Positions 52,761 to 60,651 of a stretch of DNA of 60,651 bases are shown here, in pieces. Both the position numbers and the translations under genes were made by a program. This stretch comes from an uncultured Clostridia bacterium (GTDB lineage Bacteria > Bacillota > Clostridia > Saccharofermentanales > Saccharofermentanaceae), in contig CAJOLL010000003.1 in assembly GCA_905235455.1 (NCBI GenBank), positions 1 through 60,651 on the forward strand. Reading direction: 5' to 3'. The notes below the pieces were generated by a model. It saw only the letters and a program-made list of their open reading frames with translations, made no database searches and was not told the origin of the DNA. Each line of letters starts with the position of its first letter. Within the stretch, counting starts at the first letter, position 1.

Positions 52761-52775
52761 AGATCTCACGCCTCC

Positions 52776-53696
52776 TCAGCCTTTCTTCGCATCTGCCGCC
52801 GCGGCAAGTGCTTTTTTATGGGAAATGATCTCGGAAGTGAGATCCTTATGGATGATGATCTCGCCTCTTCTTGTCGCCCAGCAGCCGGTCGTGATACCGA
52901 CACCCAGTGTTGCCGGGTGGTGCGCTGCCGCCTCGATATTTACATTTAATACAGTGTGGCTGCCGCCGAATCCCAGAGGCGCAATGCCGAGAGAATCGAG
53001 CCCCGCCTGGATCTCATCTTCGAGCTTGGCGACTTCCGGATAAGAAGAACGTGTGCCGATCGGACGCAGAAGTGCCTTCTTGGAAAGCATCGCGGAGGTC
53101 GCCGCGCAGGTGCCGAGACCGATACCAATGCACAGCGGCGGGCAGGCATTCACGCCCCAGTCGAGGATCGTCTGATAGACGAATTTCTTGACGCCCTCAA
53201 CGCCCTCAAGCGGCATCAGGACCTTACTTCTGCCCGGAAGCGAGCATCCGCCGCCGGCCATATACATGCGGAGGCGCAGGTCCGAAGAACTCGGAACAAG
53301 ATCATATTCGATATAAGGGGCGCCGTAGCCGGTGTTATCGCCGGTATTGTGTTCGCCAAGCGGCTCCACGACATTCGGACGGAGCGGCGTCTCGAGCGTT
53401 GCTTTTCGAGCAGCTTCAACGAGTACACTTTCGATATCCGCCAAATACGGAAATTCCGTTCCGACTTCGACAAAATACTGAAGGACGCCCGTGTCCTGGC
53501 AAAGCGGGCGGTGAAGTTCTTTTGCAAGGGAAAGATCCTCGATCATGCAGTCATACATCGTCTTCGCATTCTCGATCGATTCCGAATCGCGAAGCTCCCG
53601 AAGTCTCTTCTCCACGTCATCCGGCAGGTAAATGCCCGTCATTCCGGTAAAATCCTGCACGGTCTTAACAAACTGATTTCTCAATGCTTCTTCCAT
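52776..53696 (-). CDS. fumA: Fumarate hydratase class I, alpha subunit
   Basis: A 306-aa alpha subunit of the [4Fe-4S] fumarase/L-tartrate dehydratase family. The three cluster cysteines are in RPLCQDTGVLQYF, AGGGCSLPGRSKV and CPPLCIGIGLGTCA. The cluster makes such enzymes oxygen-sensitive, which fits an anaerobe. GFGGSHTVLNVNIEAAAHHP is also conserved. It is the first gene of the fumarase operon and is separated from the GH115 gene by a long hairpin. Fumarase in fermentative Clostridia often works in the reductive branch or in aspartate use; the direction is not shown here. Confidence 0.9.
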   Translation of the reverse strand: MEEALRNQFVKTVQDFTGMTGIYLPDDVEKRLRELRDSESIENAKTMYDCMIEDLSLAKELHRPLCQDTGVLQYFVEVGTEFPYLADIESVLVEAARKATLETPLRPNVVEPLGEHNTGDNTGYGAPYIEYDLVPSSSDLRLRMYMAGGGCSLPGRSKVLMPLEGVEGVKKFVYQTILDWGVNACPPLCIGIGLGTCAATSAMLSKKALLRPIGTRSSYPEVAKLEDEIQAGLDSLGIAPLGFGGSHTVLNVNIEAAAHHPATLGVGITTGCWATRRGEIIIHKDLTSEIISHKKALAAAADAKKG

Positions 53697-53799
53697 ACTG
53701 CCTCCTTGTGGTTACGTCATATGCGAAATAAGCAAAGAAAGTATCCCACAAAAAGCCTTATAGTTCAAGTTTCTGTAAGTTTCCGGAAATGATATAACA

Positions 53800-53879
53800 A
53801 GGGGCGCCTCATGGTTGAAGTGAACCCCGGAAGTTGAACAAAAACTTCCGGAGTTCACTTCAGGTCTTGAGACACCCCT
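53800..53879 (-). terminator. Long hairpin between GH115 and fumarase
   Basis: A near-perfect 20-bp inner stem (TGAAGTGAACCCCGGAAGTT with one mismatch to its partner) is embedded in an outer AGGGGYGYCTCA pairing, so the whole 80 bases fold back. No clean U-run follows on the minus strand. It most likely ends the GH115 transcript. Confidence 0.55.
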
Positions 53880-53890
53880 CTTTTAATCGC

Positions 53891-56800
53891 TTATTTTCTC
53901 TCAGTTTGTACCGGCTGATTCTCTTTGGGACCATTATAGGAGTCCATCGGTGCTTTCCCCTCTTCGAAAAGCACCAGTTTCATTAGCACGAAGTTCGGGC
54001 TGACCGCGCGGATCCCGATGGTGTTCTTTCCTTCCTTCAGATCGAGTCCGACCTCGGTGATACGGATGTTATCGAGCACGCCCTGCTTCCAGATCAGCTG
54101 GTTATCTCCTACGGCAAAGCCCTCCGGGATCATGTTGACCTTCTTCTCTTTTCCGTCATTAACGCTTACACCGAAGAAGATCTCCGGTTCGCGCGTCGGC
54201 GGATTGCTCGGGTTGGTCATCAGGCGCAGCGCATATTTTCCGGCCTTCGGAACATCTAGAAGATAGGTGAGTTTCGGCGCGTCCCCGGCCTTTTTAAAGG
54301 TCACATCCTGCGGGAATGCTTTCATGGCGGACATGCCGCGGTTATAGTCCGGGATCTTTTCAAAGGAGCCCGCCTTGCCCGGGAGGTTCTCCGTAAAGTT
54401 CTCCGCAAGGATGGAGATATACTCCGGCGCATCTGTCGTAAGCGGTACTTCCACATCTACAAAAGCGCCTTCGCCGAATCTTATCGTGATCTTTGCGGGT
54501 TCGTTCTTTTTTGCAGCCGCGCTTCCCTTCTTCGGAAGTTTCGAGCGGTCGATCTTTATCTTGACGATCTTTCTCGTTCTCGGATCCACCGTTCCGGATG
54601 AAGGTGTGATCTGAAGGCACTTCGCATCGCACTCGATACGGAAAGATATCTTCTTATCGCATCCTGTGGTCAGTTCAAGCGCGCCTTCTTTTACACGCGG
54701 GTCGAGGAAAGAAGGAAGGACAAGTGCTTTTCGCGTCCAAAAATAACCTTCTGAATAATCGCCCGTATCCGGGACCGTCACGATCAGGCGGTCTTTATTG
54801 CCCGGCAGGAACGTGTGCACGACCGGATACTGGCAGCCTTCTTCGCACCAGTTTTTGAAACCGATATGCTCGGAAAGACCCATGCCGTACCACATTCCGC
54901 CGTGGATCTTATGCAGCTCATCCACGATCTCCTGATCGAATTCCAAACACTCGCTGACCTTCTCCGCGAGCGTCATCGCGTATGTGCTTCCGATCTTCGC
55001 ATATGCGTGATTCTGCGTCGTCAGAAGCCACATCTTCTGCACATTGAGATTCGCCATCAGCGGCAGATACACAAGTTCATAGAAGCGGTATGCCACGTTC
55101 GCGGAGAGTTTCCCGGTGCCTGCGCCGGCAGTTTTTGCGGAATCCTTCGCTACGCCCGCGCCGGCAGCTTTTGCGGAAGCCTTCGCTGCGTCCGCGCCGT
55201 CGGTTTTTTCGGATGCCTTTCCGGTGCCCGCAGCAGTGAGCGTGTCATACAGTTTGGAAGTAGTGCTCATGAGCTTGTCGATCCTCTTGAGAAGATCTTC
55301 GGTTTCCCCGTAAGCAAACGGCGCATAGACATCGTCGTTCATCGCTTCGGTTCTGCGTGCGGCCGTGATCCGGGTATATCCGAGAAGGAGGTCATTGACC
55401 TGCTTTTTCTGTGCCGCCGAAAGCGTCGTTCCGAAGTATTTCTCGACGAACAGCTTCGTATATTCATGTGCGGCATTCTTGTTGGAGGTGCCCCATTTAT
55501 CGAAGTCATAGGCCAGATCGAGGAAGAACGAGAGCGGGTATTCCGTGCTGAAAATATCGCCGACGTTGACGATCCACAGATCTCTGATGCCGCAGTCGTA
55601 TGCAGTCGTCATCTGCTCCCAGACCTTCGGAAGATGAGAGGTATTGAACCACTCGTAAGAGATCGGATATCCGTGATAATCGAAATGGTAATACATGCCG
55701 TACCCGCCCTTGTGATTGCGCATTTCCGGCGTCGGGACGGTCCTTAAGTTTCCGAAGTTATCGTCACAGAGCATAAGTGTCACGCCCTCAAGTTCCGGAT
55801 CTCCCATGAGTCCGGGCGTCTTCTCGTCACCGTAAAAATACGGCTCGACTTCTTTATAGAGCGCGAGCATTCTCGGCACTTCATCAAGGTCCTTATTGAC
55901 GTACTTTTTGATCAGGCGGTTCTGCGTTTTCAGGACCTTCCGAAGAAGATCAATGTTGTCCTTAAGCGTCGCTTCCTTGCCCATGATGGCGGTGTCTGCC
56001 TCGCCACGCATTCCGACGGTGATGACGTTTTCAAACTTGCCACTACGGATCAGTCCGTCTTCCCAGAACTTCGTGATGCCCTTCTCGTTACTGAGGAAAT
56101 TCCATGCGTCGCCGTAGATCGAGCCCGGCCCGCGCAGATACTTATATTCCTCGCCCTGTCTGAGGCACGGCTCATGGTGGGACATGCCCATGACGACACC
56201 GAGTTCATCTGCCAGTTCCGCGCTCGCAAGTCCCGGTCCGTCATTCGGGAAGATCGCCGACCACATCGCCGGCCACATATAGTTGCCCTTCAGGCGCAAA
56301 AGCAACTCGAAAACGTGCTCGTAGCATTTGGCATTAAATCCGCCGAAGCGCTTGTTGCACCAGTTTCCGAATGCCGGCCATTCATCGTTGATGAAAAATC
56401 CGCGAAACCTTACCGAAGGCTCCTTGGAAACAAACTCATATTTTCCGGGGATCGTTATTTCCGTTTTTCTTTCCGGCATGACATCCAGCCAGTCGATAAA
56501 CGGCGATACCCCGAGCATTTCTGACAGTGCAAAAAGACCGTAGATCGTTCCTCTCTTATCCGATCCCGCGATCACCAGCGCTGCCTTATTCTTCGGCAAA
56601 AGCACTTTTCCTTCGCCTGTTTGGCTTCCTTTTTTCTTCAGACCGACCTCTTCCGCCGGGAGCTTTTCGATGATCTTGTGAAGATATACTTCGCGCTTCC
56701 CGCGAACTTTCGAAAGGTCGAGAAGGCCTGATTTTTCAAGATTTGTAAGAGTGTTACTCGTGGAAGATCCTTTTGAAGCACCCTTATTTTCACCTGTACC

Positions 56801-57055
56801 GGCCGCTTTTGGGGAACCGCTTTGATCCATGAGGATAAGGATCGGATACTCGATCTTTTCTCTCGCGCGCTTGGCCTCGGCGGTGCTTTTGCCGAGGAAG
56901 TCCAGGGAATAGATCTCCGGCGCCACACCGAAGACGGCTTTGATGTCGCTTTGGATCTTTGTTGCGATCTTATGAATACCGGAAGGCAGCCCTCCGTCGA
57001 TCAGGAGCGCTGCCTTTCCGTCTTTAATGGTCTTTTGAGATAATACAAACTGCAT
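53891..57055 (-). CDS. GH115 xylan alpha-1,2-glucuronidase
   Basis: A 1054-aa GH115 enzyme without a signal peptide, so probably cytoplasmic. It matches the family along its length: GIYGLFALSEMLGVSPFIDW, VRFRGFFINDEWPAFGNWCN, LKGNYMWPAMWSAIFPNDGP, VGMRGEADTAIMG, and LWIVNVGDIFSTEYPLSFFL. GH115 removes (4-O-methyl)glucuronic acid from xylan or xylo-oligosaccharides, working with the GH10 xylanase found upstream. Two low-complexity inserts rich in Ala, Lys, Gly and Ser are unusual: about residues 78-105 and 608-655 (36-base imperfect repeats). Further Lys/Ala runs occur in the C-terminal part. ATG 57055 is preceded by AAGGA at 12 bases. Confidence 0.88.
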   Translation of the reverse strand: MQFVLSQKTIKDGKAALLIDGGLPSGIHKIATKIQSDIKAVFGVAPEIYSLDFLGKSTAEAKRAREKIEYPILILMDQSGSPKAAGTGENKGASKGSSTSNTLTNLEKSGLLDLSKVRGKREVYLHKIIEKLPAEEVGLKKKGSQTGEGKVLLPKNKAALVIAGSDKRGTIYGLFALSEMLGVSPFIDWLDVMPERKTEITIPGKYEFVSKEPSVRFRGFFINDEWPAFGNWCNKRFGGFNAKCYEHVFELLLRLKGNYMWPAMWSAIFPNDGPGLASAELADELGVVMGMSHHEPCLRQGEEYKYLRGPGSIYGDAWNFLSNEKGITKFWEDGLIRSGKFENVITVGMRGEADTAIMGKEATLKDNIDLLRKVLKTQNRLIKKYVNKDLDEVPRMLALYKEVEPYFYGDEKTPGLMGDPELEGVTLMLCDDNFGNLRTVPTPEMRNHKGGYGMYYHFDYHGYPISYEWFNTSHLPKVWEQMTTAYDCGIRDLWIVNVGDIFSTEYPLSFFLDLAYDFDKWGTSNKNAAHEYTKLFVEKYFGTTLSAAQKKQVNDLLLGYTRITAARRTEAMNDDVYAPFAYGETEDLLKRIDKLMSTTSKLYDTLTAAGTGKASEKTDGADAAKASAKAAGAGVAKDSAKTAGAGTGKLSANVAYRFYELVYLPLMANLNVQKMWLLTTQNHAYAKIGSTYAMTLAEKVSECLEFDQEIVDELHKIHGGMWYGMGLSEHIGFKNWCEEGCQYPVVHTFLPGNKDRLIVTVPDTGDYSEGYFWTRKALVLPSFLDPRVKEGALELTTGCDKKISFRIECDAKCLQITPSSGTVDPRTRKIVKIKIDRSKLPKKGSAAAKKNEPAKITIRFGEGAFVDVEVPLTTDAPEYISILAENFTENLPGKAGSFEKIPDYNRGMSAMKAFPQDVTFKKAGDAPKLTYLLDVPKAGKYALRLMTNPSNPPTREPEIFFGVSVNDGKEKKVNMIPEGFAVGDNQLIWKQGVLDNIRITEVGLDLKEGKNTIGIRAVSPNFVLMKLVLFEEGKAPMDSYNGPKENQPVQTERK
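55108..55240 (-). repeat. 36-base imperfect repeats inside GH115
   Basis: About three and a half copies with period 36 (start of the core GCGCCGGCAG at 55122, 55158 and, diverged, 55194). They encode 12-residue units of the form KASAKAAGAGVA. Confidence 0.75.
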
Positions 57056-57191
57056 GGGAAGTACCGGTCCTTATTTGACTTCCATACAAGTATATCACAC
57101 ATCCCTATGAAAAATCCGCGGAAAATCCGAACAGGACTCTTCTGTTTTTCCCGAAGGATCACCACCACGGTGTCGGGATCCGATCATCTGG

Positions 57192-58421
57192 TCACTGCCA
57201 CCTTCTGGCGATTCCCGGCCTTTTTTCGATCGGCATATTCTGCATGTCCGGAACAGGATCGATCTCGGTCAGTTCCTTGTAAAGAAGCGAGATCTTCCTT
57301 CTTATCGATACCGCTTCTGACTCGTGGGTCAGGATCTGATCCGATATCTCGGAAGCCTGTTCACTGTAGACGTTGATCGTGTGCTCGATCTTATTGATCT
57401 GCTTCAGTTTCTTCTTCATATACATGCAATAGATCGCGCAGGCAATTCCGGGAACGACGATCAGAAATGCGACGATGGCGATCCTTCCGGCTCTATCTTG
57501 TGCTTTCTTTTTCTCTGCACGTTCCTCTTCTTCTTCTTTCGCCTTCTTCTCAGCTTCTTTCTTTGCCTTCGTCTCAGGATCCCGATACACTATGATCTCT
57601 TCGTCGAGTCCGGAGTCGTCTATGATCTCTTCCCGGGCACTGTTGATGTATTCAGGATCCAGAGCTTGCATCTGATCAGAATTCAGACTCGGAGCCATGA
57701 TCATTACGTCGATATTGTTGCCGTGACGGACGTAATAGTAGTTCGTTGTAGTCGTCGATGTCGTCGAAACACTAAAAATCGAGAGCGACATGATCACCAC
57801 CAAAAGGCACCATATGATGTACATCACGATCGCCGCAGATATCAGGTCCTTCGGATGTACGGACACTTCAGTATTTTTGTCGCCGATATCCACATAGTTT
57901 TGCGTCTTCGCACGGGTGTAATACTGGATCTTCTTGCCCTGAAGCTTCCTCTGCTCTCTTCTTTTGGTGATGTTCATGATCACGTCTTTGTACTCTTTTC
58001 CCGCAGCGACAAGTTCTTTGAGCTTGGAAAAATAATCTCTGCTTTTGTTTTCCGAAGCAAAGATCGCCTGGTCGATCTCAGTATTGATCTTGGAATAATT
58101 CAATGAACGCAGACGGTTCGGATCACGGAACTCATGCATGCTCTTGGCCTTGGCGGAGACCATGATCTTACCGCGAAGCGCGACGAAGTTGTGCGGCTCT
58201 TTCGTGAGCATGAAATCATATGCCTCGGCAGCAGAATTATATTCACCGGCCCTCAGCGCACGCTCGGCGCGATCAAGTACGTCATCCTCGCGGAAGTATT
58301 CGTAATCATAAGTCACCCCGCAAAACGGGCACTCGTACATCTGCAGTTTGGTGTTGATCCGAAGCGGCGCCGCGCATGCCGGGCATGTATGTTTTTTCAT
58401 GTTTTGGATGTTGTCGGTCAC
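57192..58421 (-). CDS. Zinc-ribbon membrane protein of unknown function
   Basis: A 409-aa protein. A zinc ribbon at residues 12-36 (HTCPACAAPLRINTKLQ with ECPFCGVTYDYEY: Cys-x2-Cys pairs) is followed by a TPR-like helical part, then a membrane helix (AAIVMYIIWCLLVVIMSLSI, about 195-215), a Tyr/Asp-rich loop, a Glu/Lys coiled stretch (KKEAEKKAKEEEEERAEKKK), a second helix (IAIVAFLIVVPGIACAIYCM) and a helical tail. Start is GTG 58421, 9 bases after AAGGAGG; the nearby ATG in GGATGAAAC runs into a stop. I do not recognise a family; the zinc ribbon-TPR-membrane layout suggests a regulatory or assembly role. Confidence 0.65.
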   Translation of the reverse strand: MTDNIQNMKKHTCPACAAPLRINTKLQMYECPFCGVTYDYEYFREDDVLDRAERALRAGEYNSAAEAYDFMLTKEPHNFVALRGKIMVSAKAKSMHEFRDPNRLRSLNYSKINTEIDQAIFASENKSRDYFSKLKELVAAGKEYKDVIMNITKRREQRKLQGKKIQYYTRAKTQNYVDIGDKNTEVSVHPKDLISAAIVMYIIWCLLVVIMSLSIFSVSTTSTTTTNYYYVRHGNNIDVMIMAPSLNSDQMQALDPEYINSAREEIIDDSGLDEEIIVYRDPETKAKKEAEKKAKEEEEERAEKKKAQDRAGRIAIVAFLIVVPGIACAIYCMYMKKKLKQINKIEHTINVYSEQASEISDQILTHESEAVSIRRKISLLYKELTEIDPVPDMQNMPIEKRPGIARRWQ

Positions 58422-58642
58422 AGTTTCATCCTCCTTCTGACAACATACTAATTTCCACGGTGCTTTTCAACAAGAGCATGCCTTCGGAATTAATGTCTTC
58501 TATTTGCATATCCGTTTGCAATTAGGGGATTCCCGAGCTTTTCGGAATGCGTCTGTGTTTGTAATCCGGGGATCGTCGATCTTTTCGGGAAGCGTTTCCA
58601 TACCGGGAGCACCCGCGCGAAGATCACCCATCAATTCACGCA

Positions 58643-58651
58643 TGGTATAAT
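58643..58651 (+). promoter_or_regulatory. Extended -10 promoter of the response-regulator operon
   Basis: TGGTATAAT (58643-58651), an extended -10 element; no good -35. ATG of the regulator is 53 bases further on. Confidence 0.5.
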
Positions 58652-58703
58652 GGGTTCAGATCAATGGCGCAGTTATTTCCTGCGCGGGGGACTGGGAGAA
58701 AGT

Positions 58704-59366
58704 ATGCCGGACATCATCATTTGCGAAGACAACAAAGAGATCGGGGACATTTTAAGTGCTTTTCTGAAAAAAGAAAACTACACCGTCGCGATCGCCCCGA
58801 CGGGAGAACGCGCACTGGAGCTTTTCGAGAAGTACGGGGCCAAACTCATCGTTCTGGATATCATGCTTCCGGGGATCGACGGATTTTCCGTGTGCAGTAA
58901 GATCCGCGAGACTTCCAATACACATATCATCATCGCGAGCGCCAGATCCGACAAGGACAGCAAGCTCGAAGGCCTTTCCCTCGGTGCCGACGACTACATT
59001 GAAAAGCCCTACGATATCGACATCCTGCTGGCCAAGATCCGCGGGATCTTTAAGCGCAAATACGCAATCGAGGAAGTCATCGACGGCGACCTTCGTCTGA
59101 ATACCGTGCAGCGGACGGCAACGCTTGCCGGGAAACCTCTGGTCATGACGGAAAAAGAATTCACGCTTCTCCTGCTTCTGATTGAAAACAAAAATACGAC
59201 TCTGAAAAAAGAATATATCTTCAACAATATCTGGGGATCCGACAGTGATTCGGAGATCCAGACGCTGACAGTTCACATCAAGTGGCTCCGCGAGAAGATC
59301 GAAAAAGATCCGAAGAATCCGAAGCACATCATCACAATCTGGGGCACAGGGTACCGCTATGAATAA
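58704..59366 (+). CDS. OmpR/PhoB-type response regulator
   Basis: A 220-aa two-component response regulator. Receiver residues: DN in IICEDNKEIG, phospho-acceptor Asp in LIVLDIMLPGIDGF, and Lys in YIEKPYDIDIL. The C-terminal DNA-binding winged HTH of the OmpR type ends VHIKWLREKIEKDPKNPKHI then ITIWGTGYRYE. ATG 58704 follows GGGAGAAAGT. Its stop overlaps the histidine kinase start by 8 bases. Targets are unknown; no resistance or transport genes follow within the window. Confidence 0.92.
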   Translation: MPDIIICEDNKEIGDILSAFLKKENYTVAIAPTGERALELFEKYGAKLIVLDIMLPGIDGFSVCSKIRETSNTHIIIASARSDKDSKLEGLSLGADDYIEKPYDIDILLAKIRGIFKRKYAIEEVIDGDLRLNTVQRTATLAGKPLVMTEKEFTLLLLLIENKNTTLKKEYIFNNIWGSDSDSEIQTLTVHIKWLREKIEKDPKNPKHIITIWGTGYRYE

Positions 59367-60399
59367 GTATCGATGGTTCACATGCATCATCCTGGGTCTT
59401 TATGTCCTGCTGATCATCACCTGTAACGCCCTCATGCTCGGAAGCCTCCGGAATAAGACAGAGAGGCAGTACATGGTCGATATCAAGCGCGCCGTGGATG
59501 ACATCAATGGCGGAGCTTCCATCGAATCGGTCTGCGGGGAATATGCTTCGATCACCCGTATTTCTCTTTTCGATCCGAAATCCGTGATCAATTCCGAATA
59601 TGTCGTCAAACCGATCGGTGATGATCTTTATACTTTCGAATACCAGGATAAGGCAAACATCCTCCCTCTGATCTATATGAATGCCGGACTTGGAATCGCC
59701 CTTATTTCCGTCTCTTTCGTTTTGATCTATATCGGCCGCAAGATCCTTCGTCCGTTCCACAAAATGAGTGATTATTCCGTGCAGCTCGCACGCGGCAATC
59801 TCTCGGCTCCGGTCAAGGAAGATAAGAACAAATTCTTCGGGAAATTCCTCTGGGGCATTAACATGCTGCGCGACGATCTGGAGTCCAAAAAAGAGCGTGA
59901 GCTCGAACTTCAGAAGGACAAGAAAACTCTGATCCTATCGCTTTCGCACGATATCAAAACACCGCTTTCTGCGATCAAGCTTTATTCCCGCGCGCTCGAC
60001 GAGGATATCTACGAGACGGATGCCGAGCGCAAAGAAGCCGTTGCCGGCATCGCTCACAATGCGGAAGAGATCGAGAAATATGTCTCGGATATCGTCGCCG
60101 CTTCCAAAGGATGCAATATATACGGCGTATTAACCATTTTACGTTTTTGTCCGGAATGCGCGTCGGTCGCAAATTTTATCGCGTCATCAAGTTTACTCAA
60201 AATTCTTCTCCGTTATAAGAATATTGTTTCCGTTTTCAAAACGGTATTCAATTTTATCAGTCAGTTTTTTGGTCATAAAAATGCCAAGACCGCCTATTTC
60301 CCGTTCCTCGGCGGAAAGGGTAAGATCGGGATCGGGTTTTTCAAGCGGATTGTATTGTTTTCCGCCGTCCGTAAACACGACCTCACAGACTTAAAATAG
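59359..60399 (+). CDS. Sensor histidine kinase, catalytic domain lost
   Basis: Reads as a membrane histidine kinase up to about residue 250: helix 1 (FTCIILGLYVLLIITC), an external loop, helix 2 (YMNAGLGIALISVSFVLIYI), a HAMP-like segment and the phospho-acceptor helix SLSHDIKTPLSAIKLYSRAL (His 197). The family continues with an ATP-binding HATPase_c domain, but from about base 60109 the frame runs into unrelated sequence (CNIYGVLTILRFCPE) and stops at 60399. The true coding part is thus about 59359-60108. It cannot phosphorylate by itself. See the finding on the breakpoint. Confidence 0.7.
   Translation: MNKYRWFTCIILGLYVLLIITCNALMLGSLRNKTERQYMVDIKRAVDDINGGASIESVCGEYASITRISLFDPKSVINSEYVVKPIGDDLYTFEYQDKANILPLIYMNAGLGIALISVSFVLIYIGRKILRPFHKMSDYSVQLARGNLSAPVKEDKNKFFGKFLWGINMLRDDLESKKERELELQKDKKTLILSLSHDIKTPLSAIKLYSRALDEDIYETDAERKEAVAGIAHNAEEIEKYVSDIVAASKGCNIYGVLTILRFCPECASVANFIASSSLLKILLRYKNIVSVFKTVFNFISQFFGHKNAKTAYFPFLGGKGKIGIGFFKRIVLFSAVRKHDLTDLK
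60193..60390 (-). pseudogene. C-terminal fragment of an RsbW/SpoIIAB-like anti-sigma ATPase
   Basis: On the minus strand, 65 residues (EVVFTDGGKQYNPLEKPDPD, then LTLSAEEREIGGLGIFMTKK and LTDKIEYRFENGNNILITEK) are the C-terminal part of the HATPase_c_2 fold found in small anti-sigma-type ATP-binding proteins; the G-GLGIF ATP-lid motif is clear. It is cut off at its N-terminal side by a stop (TAA at 60391-60393 on the minus strand) and has no ribosome site. It sits inverted inside the lost part of the histidine kinase gene. Confidence 0.65.
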
Positions 60400-60408
60400 A
60401 TTTTAACT

Positions 60409-60651
60409 ATGACAGACAAAGATTTTTGCTTAAGCTCGTATATAGCCTTCCGCTATATATGGAAAGACGGTATGGACTTCTGCGAAGGATTCCAGCACAC
60501 TAACTACCGTCCCATTGATGATGACCAGCGCGTCGCCGTGCGCACGTCGGAGGACATCGACCGCGAGATTCAGCGGCAGTTTGATGAGCTCTACGCGAAG
60601 TACGACAGCATCGGTATCCTGCTCTCCGGCGGCATGGACAGCGCGAACCTC
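60409..60651 (+). CDS. Asparagine-synthase-like ATP pyrophosphatase, start only
   Basis: The frame from ATG 60409 stays open to the window end (81 codons). The visible part starts MTDKDFCLSSYIAFRYIWKD and ends GILLSGGMDSANL, the PP-loop motif (SGGxDS) of asparagine synthase and related N-type ATP pyrophosphatases. The N-terminal glutaminase domain of AsnB is absent, so this is a short, synthase-only form. No ribosome site is seen before the ATG; the DNA before it belongs to the rearranged junction. Substrate unknown. Confidence 0.65.
   Translation, partial: MTDKDFCLSSYIAFRYIWKDGMDFCEGFQHTNYRPIDDDQRVAVRTSEDIDREIQRQFDELYAKYDSIGILLSGGMDSANL

Noticed and set aside
60112..60399. The last 95 residues of the histidine kinase frame as a genuine novel domain
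   Set aside because: This DNA is the antisense of a clear RsbW-like fragment, so the frame is open only by chance.

Overview
The window looks like chromosome of an anaerobic, fermentative, fibre-degrading member of the Clostridia (Bacillota), probably a gut or rumen organism. The grounds are strong AGGAGG-type ribosome sites, lipobox lipoproteins, an [FeFe]-hydrogenase maturase (HydE), butyrate kinase with phosphate acetyltransferase, a two-subunit iron-sulfur fumarase, a very large wall- or membrane-anchored GH10 xylanase and a GH115 alpha-glucuronidase. No rRNA, tRNA, CRISPR array, IS element or prophage was seen. Genus-level placement is not possible from sequence reading alone.

Layout. 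1-5.9 kb: the end of a formylglycine-generating-enzyme-like protein, an ACMSD-type amidohydrolase, a long solute-binding lipoprotein, and LemA with a DUF3137 partner. 5.7-9.8 kb: a 33-aa membrane peptide, an amidase and a queuosine-precursor-type (YhhQ/VUT) transporter with a possible preQ1-type leader, an unknown membrane protein and a nitroreductase. 10-18.5 kb: a small-enzyme region with four intact GNAT acetyltransferases and one internally deleted copy, a peptidase S51-Nudix fusion, an MFS exporter, an XRE regulator, a methyltransferase, a hydrolase and a SAP-domain protein. 18.6-24.3 kb: an MBL hydrolase, a LysR regulator divergent from an aldo/keto reductase-CMD-flavodoxin operon, a PatB/MalY aminotransferase and a DUF3737 beta-helix protein. 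24.4-31.3 kb: a second copy of the long lipoprotein, in inverted orientation to the first, and the 1413-aa xylanase. 31.8-39.8 kb: a methyltransferase, an iron alcohol dehydrogenase, a sugar-isomerase/alpha-hydroxyacid-oxidase pair, hydE, a surface protein and an AI-2E-family permease. 39.9-46.3 kb: a c-di-GMP signalling pair (FIST-EAL plus a periplasmic-binding-like sensor), then a secreted beta-helix protein translationally coupled to a 33-aa peptide. 46.7-53.7 kb: buk-pta, an operon of two small membrane proteins with larB-larC (nickel-pincer cofactor synthesis), and fumarase. 53.9-58.4 kb: GH115 and a zinc-ribbon membrane protein. 58.7 kb to the end: an OmpR-type regulator, a histidine kinase that loses its catalytic domain at a breakpoint, an inverted fragment of an RsbW-like ATPase, and the start of an asparagine-synthase-like gene.

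The strongest unexplained signals are these. The octamer GTGCTTTT/AAAAGCAC occurs about 30 times (hand count) on both strands, nearly always as RGTGCTTTTS. Two uncharacterised membrane proteins share the larBC operon. A 33-aa peptide is coupled to a secreted protein. Seven TAGAAC hexamers cluster between larC and fumarase. The right end is rearranged. GH10 and GH115 together suggest use of glucuronoxylan, with sugars fermented through pyruvate to acids and H2; that link is inference from gene content.
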